From Eudromia elegans (lineage: Eukaryota > Chordata > Aves > Tinamiformes > Tinamidae): 64,000 bases of DNA. The translations under genes were made by a program, and so were the position numbers. Where the stretch lies: the NCBI GenBank assembly GCA_003342815.1, contig PTEX01000296.1:378204-442203 (forward strand), in the 5' to 3' direction. The stretch's first letter is position 1; every line of letters starts with the position of its first letter. Shown in pieces: positions 10,477 through 23,600 of this stretch. Under the pieces are notes generated by a model. The model ran no database searches. It saw nothing but the letters and a program-made list of their open reading frames with translations, and was not told the origin of the DNA.

Positions 10477-10779
10477 AAGATACATAATCTAATTGCTATC
10501 TACCTTATCCCTTTTCTTCTGCTGTTTTTCCCAGAAGACAGGGCAAGAAGTTTGGATAGTTCTCTTCTCTCTCCAGCCTTTTATTTCTTCTGTCCGTAGA
10601 TCCTGAGCAAGAAGAGAAAGGGAAGTGAACTAGATCACAGAGGATCTTTCATCTCCAAACAGGATTCCCCAGAAAAAGCAGATTTTAGAGTTAGGGTTTG
10701 TTCAGGAAATTGAGGGTGCATCTGAGAAAAAAATGCTACTGGAAAAGAATGATAAAATACTGAAAATTGTATTGCTCTT

Positions 10780-11140
10780 CAAAGCTAATATCATCAACTA
10801 GGCACAGAAAGTTTGCACATTTAATCCCTGACTCATCCTGGGAATGTGACTCACAAGCCGTTTTCCAGCCTGAACTGTCTCTCAGTTTAGGCAACCTTGT
10901 TTGAGATGAGAGCCTGCAATATGAACAACCTTCAAAGTTGCTTCATGCCCAGTGAAACAGCCTGAAAGCCACCATTCATTAGCAGAGGTGAATGCTTGGT
11001 TCCGCCTTGTCAATTTATATATGATACTACTGAGATGTTGTCTAACTGCATTAACATTGCTTTGTGTATGAGAAATGTTTCCAATGCCAGGATTGCCCTG
11101 AACACCACCTAGAGTCCTATTACACAGTTGCATTTCTTCT
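10780..11140. other. Complex intronic block with paired AP-1-like sites; candidate enhancer
   Basis: TGACTCA occurs at 10829-10835 and again at 10847-10853, 18 bp apart in the same orientation. The block is balanced in base composition and free of simple repeats over about 350 bp, unlike the flanking AT-rich intron. No repeat family was recognised. Confidence 0.28.
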
Positions 11141-12003
11141 CCAGAATTATTCGTTGCTTAGAATGGAATGCTTGTCAAGATCAGTTAAGCTATCCTTTTA
11201 GCAATACTTCTACAGTAATGATTACATAAGTGGTATTTGATATGGATGCCTCTTAAGCATATTTCAGATCCTTAATCTGGACAATATGGATTGCGTATTT
11301 TTACAAAAAATATTCTAAGCCATGTTTTATGGATGATAGTATTGATCAGAGGATTATCTGTCCATTAATATATTGGACAAAGACAAGCAATATATTTCTT
11401 AGTATTTTTTCTTTATTCAGATTTGTAAATGGTTGTTTTATGTATTCATAATTTTCTTCTACAGAAAATTATGATTTTTTTTCACACACAAAATTCCAAG
11501 ATTGTCATTCATAATAATAGTGATAATAATAAATTATATGCTCTTTTATGCTGAATTTGGATTAAGTTCTCTGAATATGTATCTACTGAAAGACAACTGG
11601 CAATAAAAACTCAGATAAGCTATTATGTAAATTTTGTTATGAATTATTGTGATTTGAGGACAGTAAGACAGTTTTTATTATTTTAATACATATTATTAGT
11701 AAATTATTATTTCTAGTAAGAAACTAGGTATTCTGAAAATTAGTGAAGCATTTTGTACTCCCTATCTTGAAATGTTTGCATTTGATCAGTCTATCTTATC
11801 ATTTAATAACTGAAATCAGTTTCCCTTCCTTGTGCTGTAAAAAAAAAGGAAATATACTAAAGACCTTTGAACACATGATTTTCTTGTTCTTTCTCATGAA
11901 ACAGAAGGCTGGTAGCAAGGTAGAAAGCTGTTCTGTCTCTGTCTTTCTGTCATTGTCTTTTTCCCTTTTTCCCATCCTTTCTCCTGTCTTGCACATGTGC
12001 TCA

Positions 12004-12040
12004 TCCTCTCTTTCTCTCTCTCTCTCTCTTTTTTTTTTTT
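12004..12040 (+). repeat. Pyrimidine tract with CT dinucleotide repeat
   Basis: 37 consecutive pyrimidines: TCCTCTCTTT, then about eight CT/TC units, then a T run. Confidence 0.88.
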
Positions 12041-14394
12041 AATATGAGACATTTACTTTCCTTGACTTAAAGACAATCTTCCAAAGCTCTAAGACATCTT
12101 TATATAAGACGTCTGACAGAAGCTTCATGTACTTTTCAATACTTTTTCCACTTTCTGGAAAAAAAATAGAGAGACACATTCCTTAAGGAGCTTTCCATGA
12201 GAAAGGACAATTGCTGACAGACATTTTCTGTAATGTGCCAGGACAGCCATCTAATTCTTTTTTTTTTTTTTCCCCCATATCTAGCAAAGGAGCTCTGAGA
12301 ACAGTGTCTTTGACATTTGATCTTTTAACTAAGCCTGTGCAGTAGTCATCTTTCAAGCGTACTTTTTTTCAAATTGAACTGATAACGCATATATTTGTTT
12401 TGGACAATAGCAACAGTGTCTTAATTGATGCTATGGCTACATCTAGTATTTCCTATGCAGCTTTCATTTCTTGAAGTGCAAAAACACTTGATATATTTTA
12501 TTATAGGTATGAAATCCAGCATTGGTATTCTAATGAAATATTTCCCTATAAAATCAGAAAATTGTACAGGAAGCACTGAAATTCCATCTACATTTGGCTC
12601 ATACAAGATAACTAAAATTATGGCAAATTTAACTTGTACAGCCTGTTCATAATGAAGAAGACTAGATACCCTCAGTTACTGTATTTTTAAACATCACCAT
12701 CAAAGATGAAAGGGATATTGAAGGGAAATTAGAAGACTCATCTCGTAAGCAGGAACTAATCATTTATTTTACATTCTTATTAAGCTAATAATGTGTTCCT
12801 GTATTTATTTTCAAGATAGAGCTTGAGTCCTAAATAGTTTCTAAATACACTCTAAATAGATTTCTTAATAGTTTCAGAGGTGATCAAGACTCTTAGTCTT
12901 GATCTTCATTCTGCAATTTTCCTTTTTAAAATACAGAATCACTTTGATAAGTTTAATAATGTTTAGTGGAATAAACCTCACAATACAGCCACCATCACCT
13001 GCAAATGTTGGAGGTGTAAAAAAGCTTGGTTCAAGATGCTATTTTTTATCTTTAAATGTTTTGAAATTAGTGATGGAATAACATAATTAAAAACCTGTAT
13101 AATACATATAGTCATTCAAATTATTAGTATAATATTTTCTTACCATTTGCATAAAATAACTGTCCTAGGAAGACTGAGTGTTTTCCAGAATACAGATCTT
13201 TTTCCATTGTCTATAGGAAAGCCTAGATTGCTGTCTTGGTCTAGATCTTTAATGACTTCAAGTACGTTAGAAGAATCTTGTAAAAATTGTGATTGCTATT
13301 AAAGCATTAGACAGTTTTTATACATATATACACTGCAAAATGACTGTAAAGAGAGACTGTGTGTGCTTGCTAATTAGCTGTATGGAGTCTAATATAAACA
13401 TTTCTAGCCTCATGAGAAAAGTAACTAATTTAATGAGAATTCCTTTCTTCTCTTAACACTACAAGAAAATAAATCTCACTAAAATCATACAGGAAATTTA
13501 CATTCAGTATGAATTGGACTTTGGTCAAAATTTTTGTACTGAACTGGTCATTTCCAGGAAATAATCAGTGATGCTAAGTGGCTAAGCATTGCTCATGTGA
13601 CTCCATCTGCTTGATCATATTAGTGCTCAAATACATTTATCTTCCACCAGCAGGACAGATGTTGCTATGTCATCTGCTGTGCAACTTGTCTTTTTTTTTT
13701 TCACATTTTATCACTCTAATGATTTTTTTTTTATTAAATAAGGTTGACAGGTGCAGGTTTTTGATGTGTGCACTACTAATGTATTTGCAGTGCTTGCATT
13801 TATTTTTTTTGGAAGTATGTGACCTTCCTGACATTTTTAGAAGTTAGAATTTTTGCAGAAACTTTAAATTGTAGGATACAGTTTAGCAAATTGGTCAGCT
13901 GAATCATTGAAGCTGAGCAGAAGTTAATCAAAGCTAAATATTGAAAAATCGAAGGATGTATATGTAACTATATAAAAAATATATGGAACACTATTAAAAC
14001 CACTTCAGGTACAAAAATGTTTTATGTTGTTATCCCCTAACATAAAATTTTGAGATTTTAATGTCCAACTTCCATAGCAACTTTTGGGCATTTAGGGGAA
14101 AAATACTATTAATTAAAGCAGAATCCTTTTTTTTTTTTTTTTTTTTTATTCACTTATATGAGAGATAAGCATATGAGAGATAAGCAGACTGACACAGCAA
14201 AACTATCAGCCTTGCTTACAGATCAAATAAAGTGTTACTTGTATCTGGATCACAAGATACCTTCCAACAGATTCTATCTTTTTTNATGTTTGGAATTACC
14301 AGGGACAAAAGTTATGGGTTCTTACAGTGACACTTTTACCAGAAACTTTACATTTTCTTTGGTTCCAGAATGATAATTTCTAAAGAGAATTTTG

Positions 14395-14580
14395 TTGATC
14401 CTTTTCTTGTCAGGTTACTGGTTGAGAGCCTCAGCTGTGTGAACGGGCACATGTCACCTGAGGCTGGCATCGTCACTGATGGGCAGATTCATCCGTGGGA
14501 CGAGCCTGCTACAAATGCGCTCTTGGCATGATAGACTGCTGCAGTTTTGGTGGAAATTGCTTAACATTAACCTGCAGTAC
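14395..14580. other. GC-richer block with three E-boxes; candidate regulatory element
   Basis: CAGCTG (14432-14437), CACATG (14448-14453) and CACCTG (14455-14460) lie within 29 bp in a locally GC-rich segment that includes CpG sites. It is embedded in AT-rich intron just after a poly-T tract and a single N. Confidence 0.25.
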
Positions 14581-15328
14581 TTCCATCAGAAGGCCACATA
14601 GCTTATGGTATAGTTCTTGCCTACAGTTTTGTATTAGAAGATATCTATGTGATTTCCATCTACAAATAACCAGCAGCAATAAAAGAAAAAGACAGGAACT
14701 TTTACTTATCAGGTATATGCTTACTACTGAAATTTTTTATAAAAGAGATTAATTCATAGCACTTCTAGTAGCCTGGGTATAAAACTGGAAAAAAAAAAGA
14801 TTTTAAATAGATAGAAGCATACAAATAGGCAGAAGCAAACGCTAAACATTGCTTTGTTCATACCTACAGGTTTTTGGTGCTGTCCCCCTTGAGAGAAAAT
14901 GAAAGGCAAAAGGAAAGTAGAAAATGAAAATATCAATCAAAATAAGTATAATTTTAACAGTTTAATTAATGCATTTTAATTAGTGGACTTGTATGTTCAT
15001 TTTAACCCTTTATTTCTTCAAAACAGAAGGTCTTCCAGAGTTCAAAGACTCGCACTGAATTCTTGCTGGTTAAATTTCTTTCCTTGTGTTCTATTATTTA
15101 TCAAATTCTTTATCTCTCTTTAAGTCCACAAGTGGATCCAGTATTTTCTTTGCCCGATTTCTTATTAATCTACATGCCAGGTGCAATCCTATTCCAAGTG
15201 CAATTCCACAGCAATGAGAAAGAAGTTTTTTCTTTTTCTTTTTTTTTTTTTTTATTCTCGTTTGTGTGTACTTGAAATCCCCAATGTTATGATCTGAATT
15301 ATCTTTGGGTAATGCTCAGGAGCTACCT

Positions 15329-15376
15329 GAGCTATAAATTAATAATTTTTATGAGCTATAAATCAATAATTTATTA
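15329..15376 (+). repeat. Imperfect 24-bp direct duplication
   Basis: GAGCTATAAATTAATAATTT at 15329 is repeated as GAGCTATAAATCAATAATTT at 15353, with one mismatch in 20 bases. The surrounding sequence continues as AT-rich ATTAATTA words. Confidence 0.8.
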
Positions 15377-18300
15377 ATTAAAATTTGCTAATTAATTGTT
15401 AATGCAATTCTGTGTTAATGCAATTGTGCAAAAACAACCAAAGCCAACCTAGTGTGGGCATAGTGTGGGCAGCTATGGGCCTGAGTCCTGGCCCTTTTTT
15501 GTTTACTGAAGCATTTGACTCTTATCCTTGATTTGTATATAGTTTATTGAGATTAGTTGGCAGTTTTGCTATGGGCTCAGTAGAATGAATTCCTGATTCT
15601 AAAATACTATTCTCTGTTAGAAATGTCACTGTAAGAAACTATTACTTATTCTTTCACTTTCTGACAGTCTCCCAGGATACTGTATTGCTTACTGTATTGC
15701 ACTGATTCAACTTAAGACAAGTTGATTTATAGGAGAGCAACTTCTTAAAATAATGCTACAATCTGAAAAATCACAAAATGAAACCCAAGTAAAATACAAA
15801 TAAATCACCAATAGTTTAATAGATGAATAGTTCAATGAAAGAAAAAAAAATCCTTGTCCTCATATTGTGTATTGTTCTAATGTCTGAAGTTAAATGTCTA
15901 ATTATTGATTTGTAAATACATAATCAGATCATATTTTAAATGGTGAATAATTACAAGTTTTTTTTCATAGTGAACACTGTATATTTTGAACTCTTTTTTA
16001 TCTTTTTTTTCTGTATGACCAAGAATGACTCCTCATTTACTTAGAAAATTCAAAACCAGATGTAGCTTGCATAATTTAACTTAGATAATGGCTCAGTGTG
16101 AAAGGATCAAACAGTCATCTTCTCCATATACACTGAAGACTACACATTTGTTTTGTAATTTGCCAGCAGCCTTTCTCCTGAAGGTATAGGAAAGAAACTG
16201 CTATTTTACTGCACAGCTTTTGTTAAAGAGGAAGTGATGTCATTGAACAAAATTGCTTCATCAGACACTACAAAAGTGCCAAGTTGTTGAAAATCAATAG
16301 GGAAATAGCAGATGTGAAGGTCAGTCGGCATCAAAGAATAAAAATGGAAGACTTTCCTATGGGAAAACAGGTGCCTCAGTGTACTTTGTCTGTACTAGGA
16401 ATATTGAGTCTATCCAGCTTTCAGAAAATTAGAATATGATGATTTTCATGACTCCAGTTATGAGACAATGACTTTAACAACGGTTAAAAAGCTACAAATT
16501 GATAGCCATCTAGGAAATTGTAGTAAATTATTAGGATGTTATTACTTTTAAAACAGAATTTTGCAATTTTTTCTCTCTGAATGGAGCAGATCCAATTTAA
16601 GGGTCTAGAACCGATTCCCTGGGTCCCTTTTGGACCATTTCAATAGTAAACAAACCACATATTACCAATTCTCCAGAGTATGCATATCTGTTCAGGAAAC
16701 TCCTTATTCTGGGACTAGTTTACCTATTTAAGTTTGGTTTTTTTTTTTTTTTTCTTTTTTTTTTTTTTTCTTGAAAAGAAAACACAACAAGTGTTTGTCC
16801 ACTCAGGAATTTCTACTGAAGAACTCTGGGTTTTACTTCATCAGTCAAGAGGATAAGTTTTGAAGAAATTGCCCTATAAAGAGAGAGAAGACTTGAGAAT
16901 TGCTTTATAGAGTGGTGTTGAACTGACAACAGATAATGGAATTTGAATAACAGAATTTGTTGATCTGAGAGTTCACAGTTGTTGATAGTGATTGAATGTG
17001 TTTTTCTGAGTAACCTATAAAGAGGAACAGGTGTTAGGACAGAATATTGGGTGGGGGGAATATTCATTGACTTTGATTTTGTTCATTGTGCAAATTGGTA
17101 AGATACATTCGTTTTCCAGAAGGCACATTAGAGATTTTGGGTTCTTGAGACTGAACAAAGCTATTTGTTTTAAAAGCCTCTTAAACTGTATATCTTTCTG
17201 TCAGAATACCTGTAGTTACAGAAGTGGATGCATATCTTTTTACAAAATATTGAAGCAATTTTTGTACTTCACCTCACTTCAAGTTAAAATGCTCCTTATT
17301 GCAAGTTTCATTCTTAGTCTGTTCTATTAATATTTGGAGGAAATTATATTTTCTGGTAGTAAGAAGGAGAATGCATTAATTATCTAACAACACCTTTCTC
17401 ACTGAAATCCAAAATGTCTCTGAAAATTAATTGCCCCTAGTCCTTGAGATCTATTCCCACAGATAACCAGATGTATCTGCTAAAGCATCCACTGAATCCA
17501 AACTCGCACTGGGAGTTTAGATATTTCTCAGTCAAAATTGATTTGCTGAATTCTGTGTTGTGCTGCAGTTTCCTGTGCCTTCAAAGTTCACAACAAGGAG
17601 AAGAACTGAGGCCTTTGTCATTAAGAACTTAAGTGAACATCACATGGTGTCTGTAGAGATTTTTCTTTCATCTTACTATGCTATATAATGAGGTTTACAA
17701 AAAAGTTGCTTCTGCTTTCAGGGCTTAGAGGTATATTTGGAGACAACAGAAAGTTATTTTTCCTTTGGCTTTAAAGCAAAGCTGAGATAACCTTGTCATG
17801 CACTAGTTCAAGACAGAATACTTTGTACCTCAATAAACATAGTCAAAAACGTTATGAATCTGATAAATCTTCTCTTATCTTTTTGCATCTTTGCAGTTTT
17901 CAACATCAATGTGTCAAAGCAAACTCAAAAGAGGTAGCAATAAACTTTATCTGTGGCTGTATCTAATGTGAAGATGTTTTCAACTTGGATCTTATTAGAA
18001 TTTTAGGTAGTAAATTTGCATTAGAAGTAAAGGAAATAGTCTTGTTTGAAGACACTGAAAAAGCTAAATGTCAGCTTCTCGAAGTGATGAAAAACTGTAA
18101 GTGCTAGAGCCTGAAAGTTTCTGCCGTCTTAGTCTAATAGACCTTCTTGGTGTTGGTGGACATGTCCAAATATTTTTTTCCTATTGCTTTTGAGCAATAG
18201 AATCTGTCTGCCCAGGAGCAACCCTACCCCCATACTCAGCCATATTACCTCTATATTCTGAGATTCAGGGTGTAGTGTGTTTGCTTTTAAGTGAGATGAC

Positions 18301-18746
18301 TTGTAGGTGAGAACTCTGACAGCTATTCTGCTGACCTAAAATCTGGTCCTATAATGAAGATTGCTTTGGCAGTTTAACAAACCTCCTTATATATTTTGGT
18401 TCCTGGCTCATATCTTTTTTTATTTTTTTATAAATAAGATTTAGTATTGCTATTTGTAGAATGGGAAAATATGGTTTGAATACAGAGAGTATTCTCTGAC
18501 TATGTTTGAATAAATCTCTAGTAGAATTAACATTTTGCAAGCTATCATAAAATATATGTAAAAAAAGGAAAAACTCTGTAGACTCAGATCAGTGACACAA
18601 TTTGATTATCATGACAAGTACGTGTTTCATTTATTAAACGTTGTAATTAAGCTAATTAAGCTCTACAAACGCTATTATTTTTTATTGTAGGTCTCCTGAT
18701 AGTTTTCTGAAAACAGTGAGATTCTGTTTCATTTTATTTATTTTAT

Positions 18747-18934
18747 ATTTTATTTTATTTTATTTTATTTTATTTTATTTTATTTTATTTTATTTTATTT
18801 TATTTTATTTTATTTTATTTTATTTTATTTTATTTTATTNTATTTTATTTTATTTTATTTTATTTTATTTTATTTTATTTTATTTTATTTTATTTTATTT
18901 TATTTTATTTTATTTTATTTTATTTTATTTTATT
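18747..18934. repeat. Pure TTTTA pentanucleotide microsatellite, about 38 units
   Basis: There is an uninterrupted 5-bp period over 188 bases, with one undetermined base (N) at 18840 where phase predicts T. Imperfect TTTTA/TTTA sequence extends upstream to about 18730. An 88-residue open frame through it is an artefact of the repeat. Confidence 0.97.
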
Positions 18935-20637
18935 ACCAAAACAATGAAATCTAAAGAATTAAGTTGTACTTCTTTTCTCTAGAAACTGCATCTCAGTGAT
19001 GCGATAAACGATTAGGAAAAATAGATTGCTTGAAAATTTAGCTTCAAGAAAGGACGTGGATGTGGCCAGATGACATGAAGAAAAATGATTCAGCCCTTCA
19101 TTTGTGATATTTATCATAATCCTATATATGATGATAAATGAGGCTCTAAAAGAATCATTTTAACAAAATAATTGTATCAAGTGAAACTTATATACTTCAG
19201 TAATGACAATAAGTTTATTGTTTTCCTTTTCTTAATCCCTTAACAAATGTTCCCTGTGCTCCCAGAGAATTATGTTGAAAAGTAAAAGTCTGAAGTATCA
19301 GATCTGATTATTGAACCGTGGTTGAAATTTTTTTTTTCTTTTTTTTTTTTTTAAGGCTCCAAAAACTCTTTCCTCTGTATTTGTACTTACAGTAATACAT
19401 TCAGAGATCTGTTTTGCCAAAATGGTTTCTGCTAAATTGGTCGATAGAAAATACATGAAAATTTCCTGAAGATTATTCACACAGAGTATAGACACAGAAA
19501 TACACAGAAAGAACAGAGCAATACTATTGCGGAATTGCTGATGCTATCAAATTTATGTCATTATTCAGTTTGGGATATTATTAAATTCACTTTTGTGCTG
19601 AAGCAAGAAACTATCAGGAGCAGGGATTTTGAAAGACTCAATACATGCAGAGATTTATTTATTTATACTAGGGGTAGAATAATATGAGAATATCTGCTGA
19701 GGTGACTTCCCTCTCCTGCTTGCTTTATGGCGACTACTGAACCATACCACTCCTTTCAAAATGATAACATATAGTTCAATCTTCTGCTTGTTTTCTGTCT
19801 TTGAAAGTCTTGATTGCTCTTGGTCATTTTGAACTCTTTGGATATTTCAAAAAGCATAATCTTAAATTAGAACCAATGCTTGTGAGTAATAATGCTTGGT
19901 CATACATTTATACTTAATTTATTTCAACTGTACTATCAGCAATAATGAATCATATACTAATGGCAGTAGTGCATGGAAATAATATCTTGTTTTCTCATCT
20001 GCCAACAAGACAATTACACCACACTCCTTCCTGGACTACCTTTAGGGAAGTTGTATATTAATTATTACCTAACCATTGTTTTAGTGATAATAATAATGTT
20101 TTAACTGCCTTACATATGTTTCTCTCCAACAACGTAGGCACTGTAATAATGTGGCTGTGCATTACAGCCATGGTGCAACTCAGATAGCTAAAATCCATGT
20201 GACATGAGCTATGTGTTATAGCATTATAAAAAGTCACAAAGTCCTGAATGGCTTCCCTGCTGTTTACATGATAAGATGATAAGAGGCAGCGGATGCTCTG
20301 AAGCATCAGTGATTATAATTTCCATGTGGTGACAGGATTTTCCCTTCACTATAGAATCCCACTTGTTAATGTGATGATCTGGTTACCATTTTCTGCAATA
20401 GGCAAAGTTATTCAGCGCTCACATGTCCAAACACTTCCTCATCATGTAAGGCTTTTTTCCATGCATGGGCCATCTAGGGTCTTAACAGCTTGCTTGCCTG
20501 CAGGCCTTCTGGTTGCTTCTTCAGCTTTGTATTAATGCAGTGAGGTTTATACATGCTCAGTGTACACGAAGTATAGAACTGTTTTATTGAAGAGATAGCT
20601 TTACAGAAACAAACAGTTGTACAAGAAAAAAAAAGAC

Positions 20638-20691
20638 AAAAGGAAAAAAGAAAAAAGGGAAAAAGAGAAAAAAAAGAAAAAAGAAAGGAAG
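20638..20691 (+). repeat. 54-nt uninterrupted purine tract
   Basis: Only A and G from 20638 to 20691, in GGAAAAAAG-, GGGAAAAAGAG- and GAAAAAAGAAAGG-like words. Confidence 0.92.
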
Positions 20692-23600
20692 TAAAATATG
20701 TTAGTAAAATGGGATTAACATTTAACAGTTGTATAGTACCATGAACTTTTACATGTATCAAAATATCTTTCTCCTGATATCTTAGATCTAAAAATATATC
20801 CAAAAGAATCCTCAGTCTTAAATTCACTGACTTTATTCATTTTCGTGAAATCAAACTGACCAGACAGTCTGAAGTTTGGATACAATTTTTTTGTTTTTGA
20901 AGTTTATTATACTCATGAAGCTCATAAGATATTTTTCTGTTTTTTAAAAAATGCCAAACCCAAAGGAAATGGACTGCAAGATTTTCTTAAATATTGCAGT
21001 AGGCTAGAAATAAAAAGGAATCAAAGTCTGATTTAGAAAAAATAGATTTTGCTACAGAGCAGTAGCAGTTATTTTCTAAAATCACTACCTTCCTTTCTCT
21101 TCTCTTCCATTTACCATTTTTTTTTTATTTTTGTATTTTTATTTCTTAATAGAAGTTATTCTTTCATGCTCTTCACAGAAATAGTTCCCAAAAAGAAGGC
21201 ATCATTGTTGTAAAGCTTTAAGTTTTATTCTTTCATGTAGATGTATTTTAGGTTTTCATCTCTGCTGCTTTGTTTTACTTACCAAATGAGTTCTCGAAAA
21301 AATTTCTTCTGCAATCGTGTGCAGATATCTTAACTTTTAAGATCTGTTAATGTGAATGAACTTGAAGTTTCCATCTAAGTTTAATGGATATTAAATAAAT
21401 TGAGGAATTCCCTACACATATGAAGTTGCAGAACTGGTAGATTTTTTTTTGATTTAAATGATAATGAAATTATTATTATTTTTAATGCAAGGAAGTATTT
21501 TTTACATACCAGGAAATATCCTGTCCTTGCAGTTGAAACTTCTCCTGAAAACTGTGATTAAGCTTATAATAAAAAATTATTTCAGTTGAAAAACATTTTC
21601 TATCTCTCATCAATTCAGAGATATTAGTGTCAGATTACTCTGGATGAATCTAATTGAAATCATTGATCTTGTCTGTCACCTAATTTATCTTGCATAACTG
21701 GACAGGTCTAAAAGATAATCATCCAACCTGTCCTGGTCTCTTACGTCACTTCTATTCTCAATGCAGTCCTAAGGCATCTGGGAAAAACTTCTCTGGAAAC
21801 AACCTTTGTCCCTTTTTCTCTACTTCTCTGTCAAATATATAGGAAGTCTATTGAGTTTATTTTTTAAAAAAAATTACTAACTTTTAAATGGCTAAATAAG
21901 TAACATAATTCTCCATATGCAATTGCGCAATTGGTTTATTTTCATTTTAGCATTTTGTATATACTTTTTTTTTCTAGTCAAAAAAGTTTATAAACTCTCC
22001 TTTATCCCTTTTAGATCTCTATCAGCATATTTAAAATCAAAGTGCTGAAGAAAGTAACACTGAAATATTTTAAGATAAATTTTAATGGTGGTATACTTAT
22101 TATAGATGATTATAATTGCATTAATTTTTTATGGCTCTCCTCCCAAGTCTACCAGTCTAAAATTTTCCTAAAATGTCATCTGTATCACAGATAGATTAGG
22201 TACCTAATTGATTCCTTAGTCAAAATACAACATATAAATCCTCAGCTGCCACCTTTCCTTGTAGTCAGCAATTTCCTTATTTTTCTTAAGTTTGCTTCTG
22301 ATCTTGTGCAGAAATGGCTAAGCCTGATAAATTCAGAACAGCTATGTGCCCACTTCTCATTTCCTTTGAGTCTGTGAAGGACCTCGATATCTTCTTTTAC
22401 TTATCTTTTTTTACTTAGCCTATATCTTCTTTTACTGCTGAGCTGGCAGTTATATCTTTGTTTTACCTAATAACCTTCAGTCTGTAGGAAACCACAGAAT
22501 TTTATATTTTACGATATTCATAGCAAAGACTCTATCAGTCTCTATCATTTAAGATAACCCCCTTTAGGTGGGTAATTATGAACGGAATTGTCGACAGAAA
22601 AATAGATTAATATTCTCAGGAATGAAAGAAGAAGGAATGTTATACACCCAAATTTTGGGTTTTTTTCCTCCCCTGATTCTCTGTTATTCAGTTTAGTCGG
22701 GCAGAGTCTACGTTTTCTATATTTTTATTAATGGGATACATTCAAGATTGAAAAAGATTCTCTGCCACTTGTTACTGTACCTTATTCATCCTGTATTAGA
22801 TATAAATTTAGTTTAACTACTCTATTTCTAGTTTGTCCATTTCAGTTTCATCTTTTTCTTTCTTTTTAGTGAATTTATTAGATAGTCCACTTGGAACATT
22901 GAAAATTAATTTCTTTTCTTTTAAAAAAAAAAAGGAAAAAGGAAAAAGCTAAAATTGCCACTTCAGAACAAACTGTGGATTTCAGACAAACTAGGATAGC
23001 TTTAATTTGTACTTTACTTGAATAAGGTATTTAACATAGTAATTACTTGAGCATTCATGTTCAATAATTGCTATAGCACATCTGCAAATTCTCATTCTCT
23101 TGGCTTAATATCTGTAAAATATGCAGTGTATTTTCTGTTCATGATTTATTCATCTATAGTAAACATGCAAACAAAAAAACAAAGGTCCAGCAGAAGGTGA
23201 TTAAAAACTTATGGATTAAAATACAAAACAGTAATTTTTCTTGTTGCTATTACTTATTATATTTTCCATATTACTGTGATGATGCTCAAGTGCTCATATC
23301 ACCGCAGAAGTACCCAGTGGGTTAAAACAAATAAACAAAATGAAAAATGAGAAGTTTCCCATCTGGAGTTGATTATAGCTTCTATCAAGTGTATCCCTAA
23401 AAAGAAATGAAGTGAGGGAAAATATATTACTGCTAGAAATGAATCTGACTTGATGCTGGATAGATCGTTTATGGACTTTTACTTTCTTAGATAATGTTGG
23501 TCCTGATCAGTTAATAACCTAGGTAAGAACTGAAGGCAGCCGTTTCTTAGGTCTGACTATTTAATTTTAAAATGTTACTTCTCTAATGTTTTATACCAGT

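Noticed and set aside
18716-18982. 88-codon open frame of repeated Phe-Ile-Leu-Phe-Tyr
   Set aside because: It is a direct translation of the TTTTA array.
20474-20827. 117-codon minus-strand open frame rich in Phe and Ser
   Set aside because: It is largely the complement of a 54-nt purine tract. It is low complexity and has no domain.
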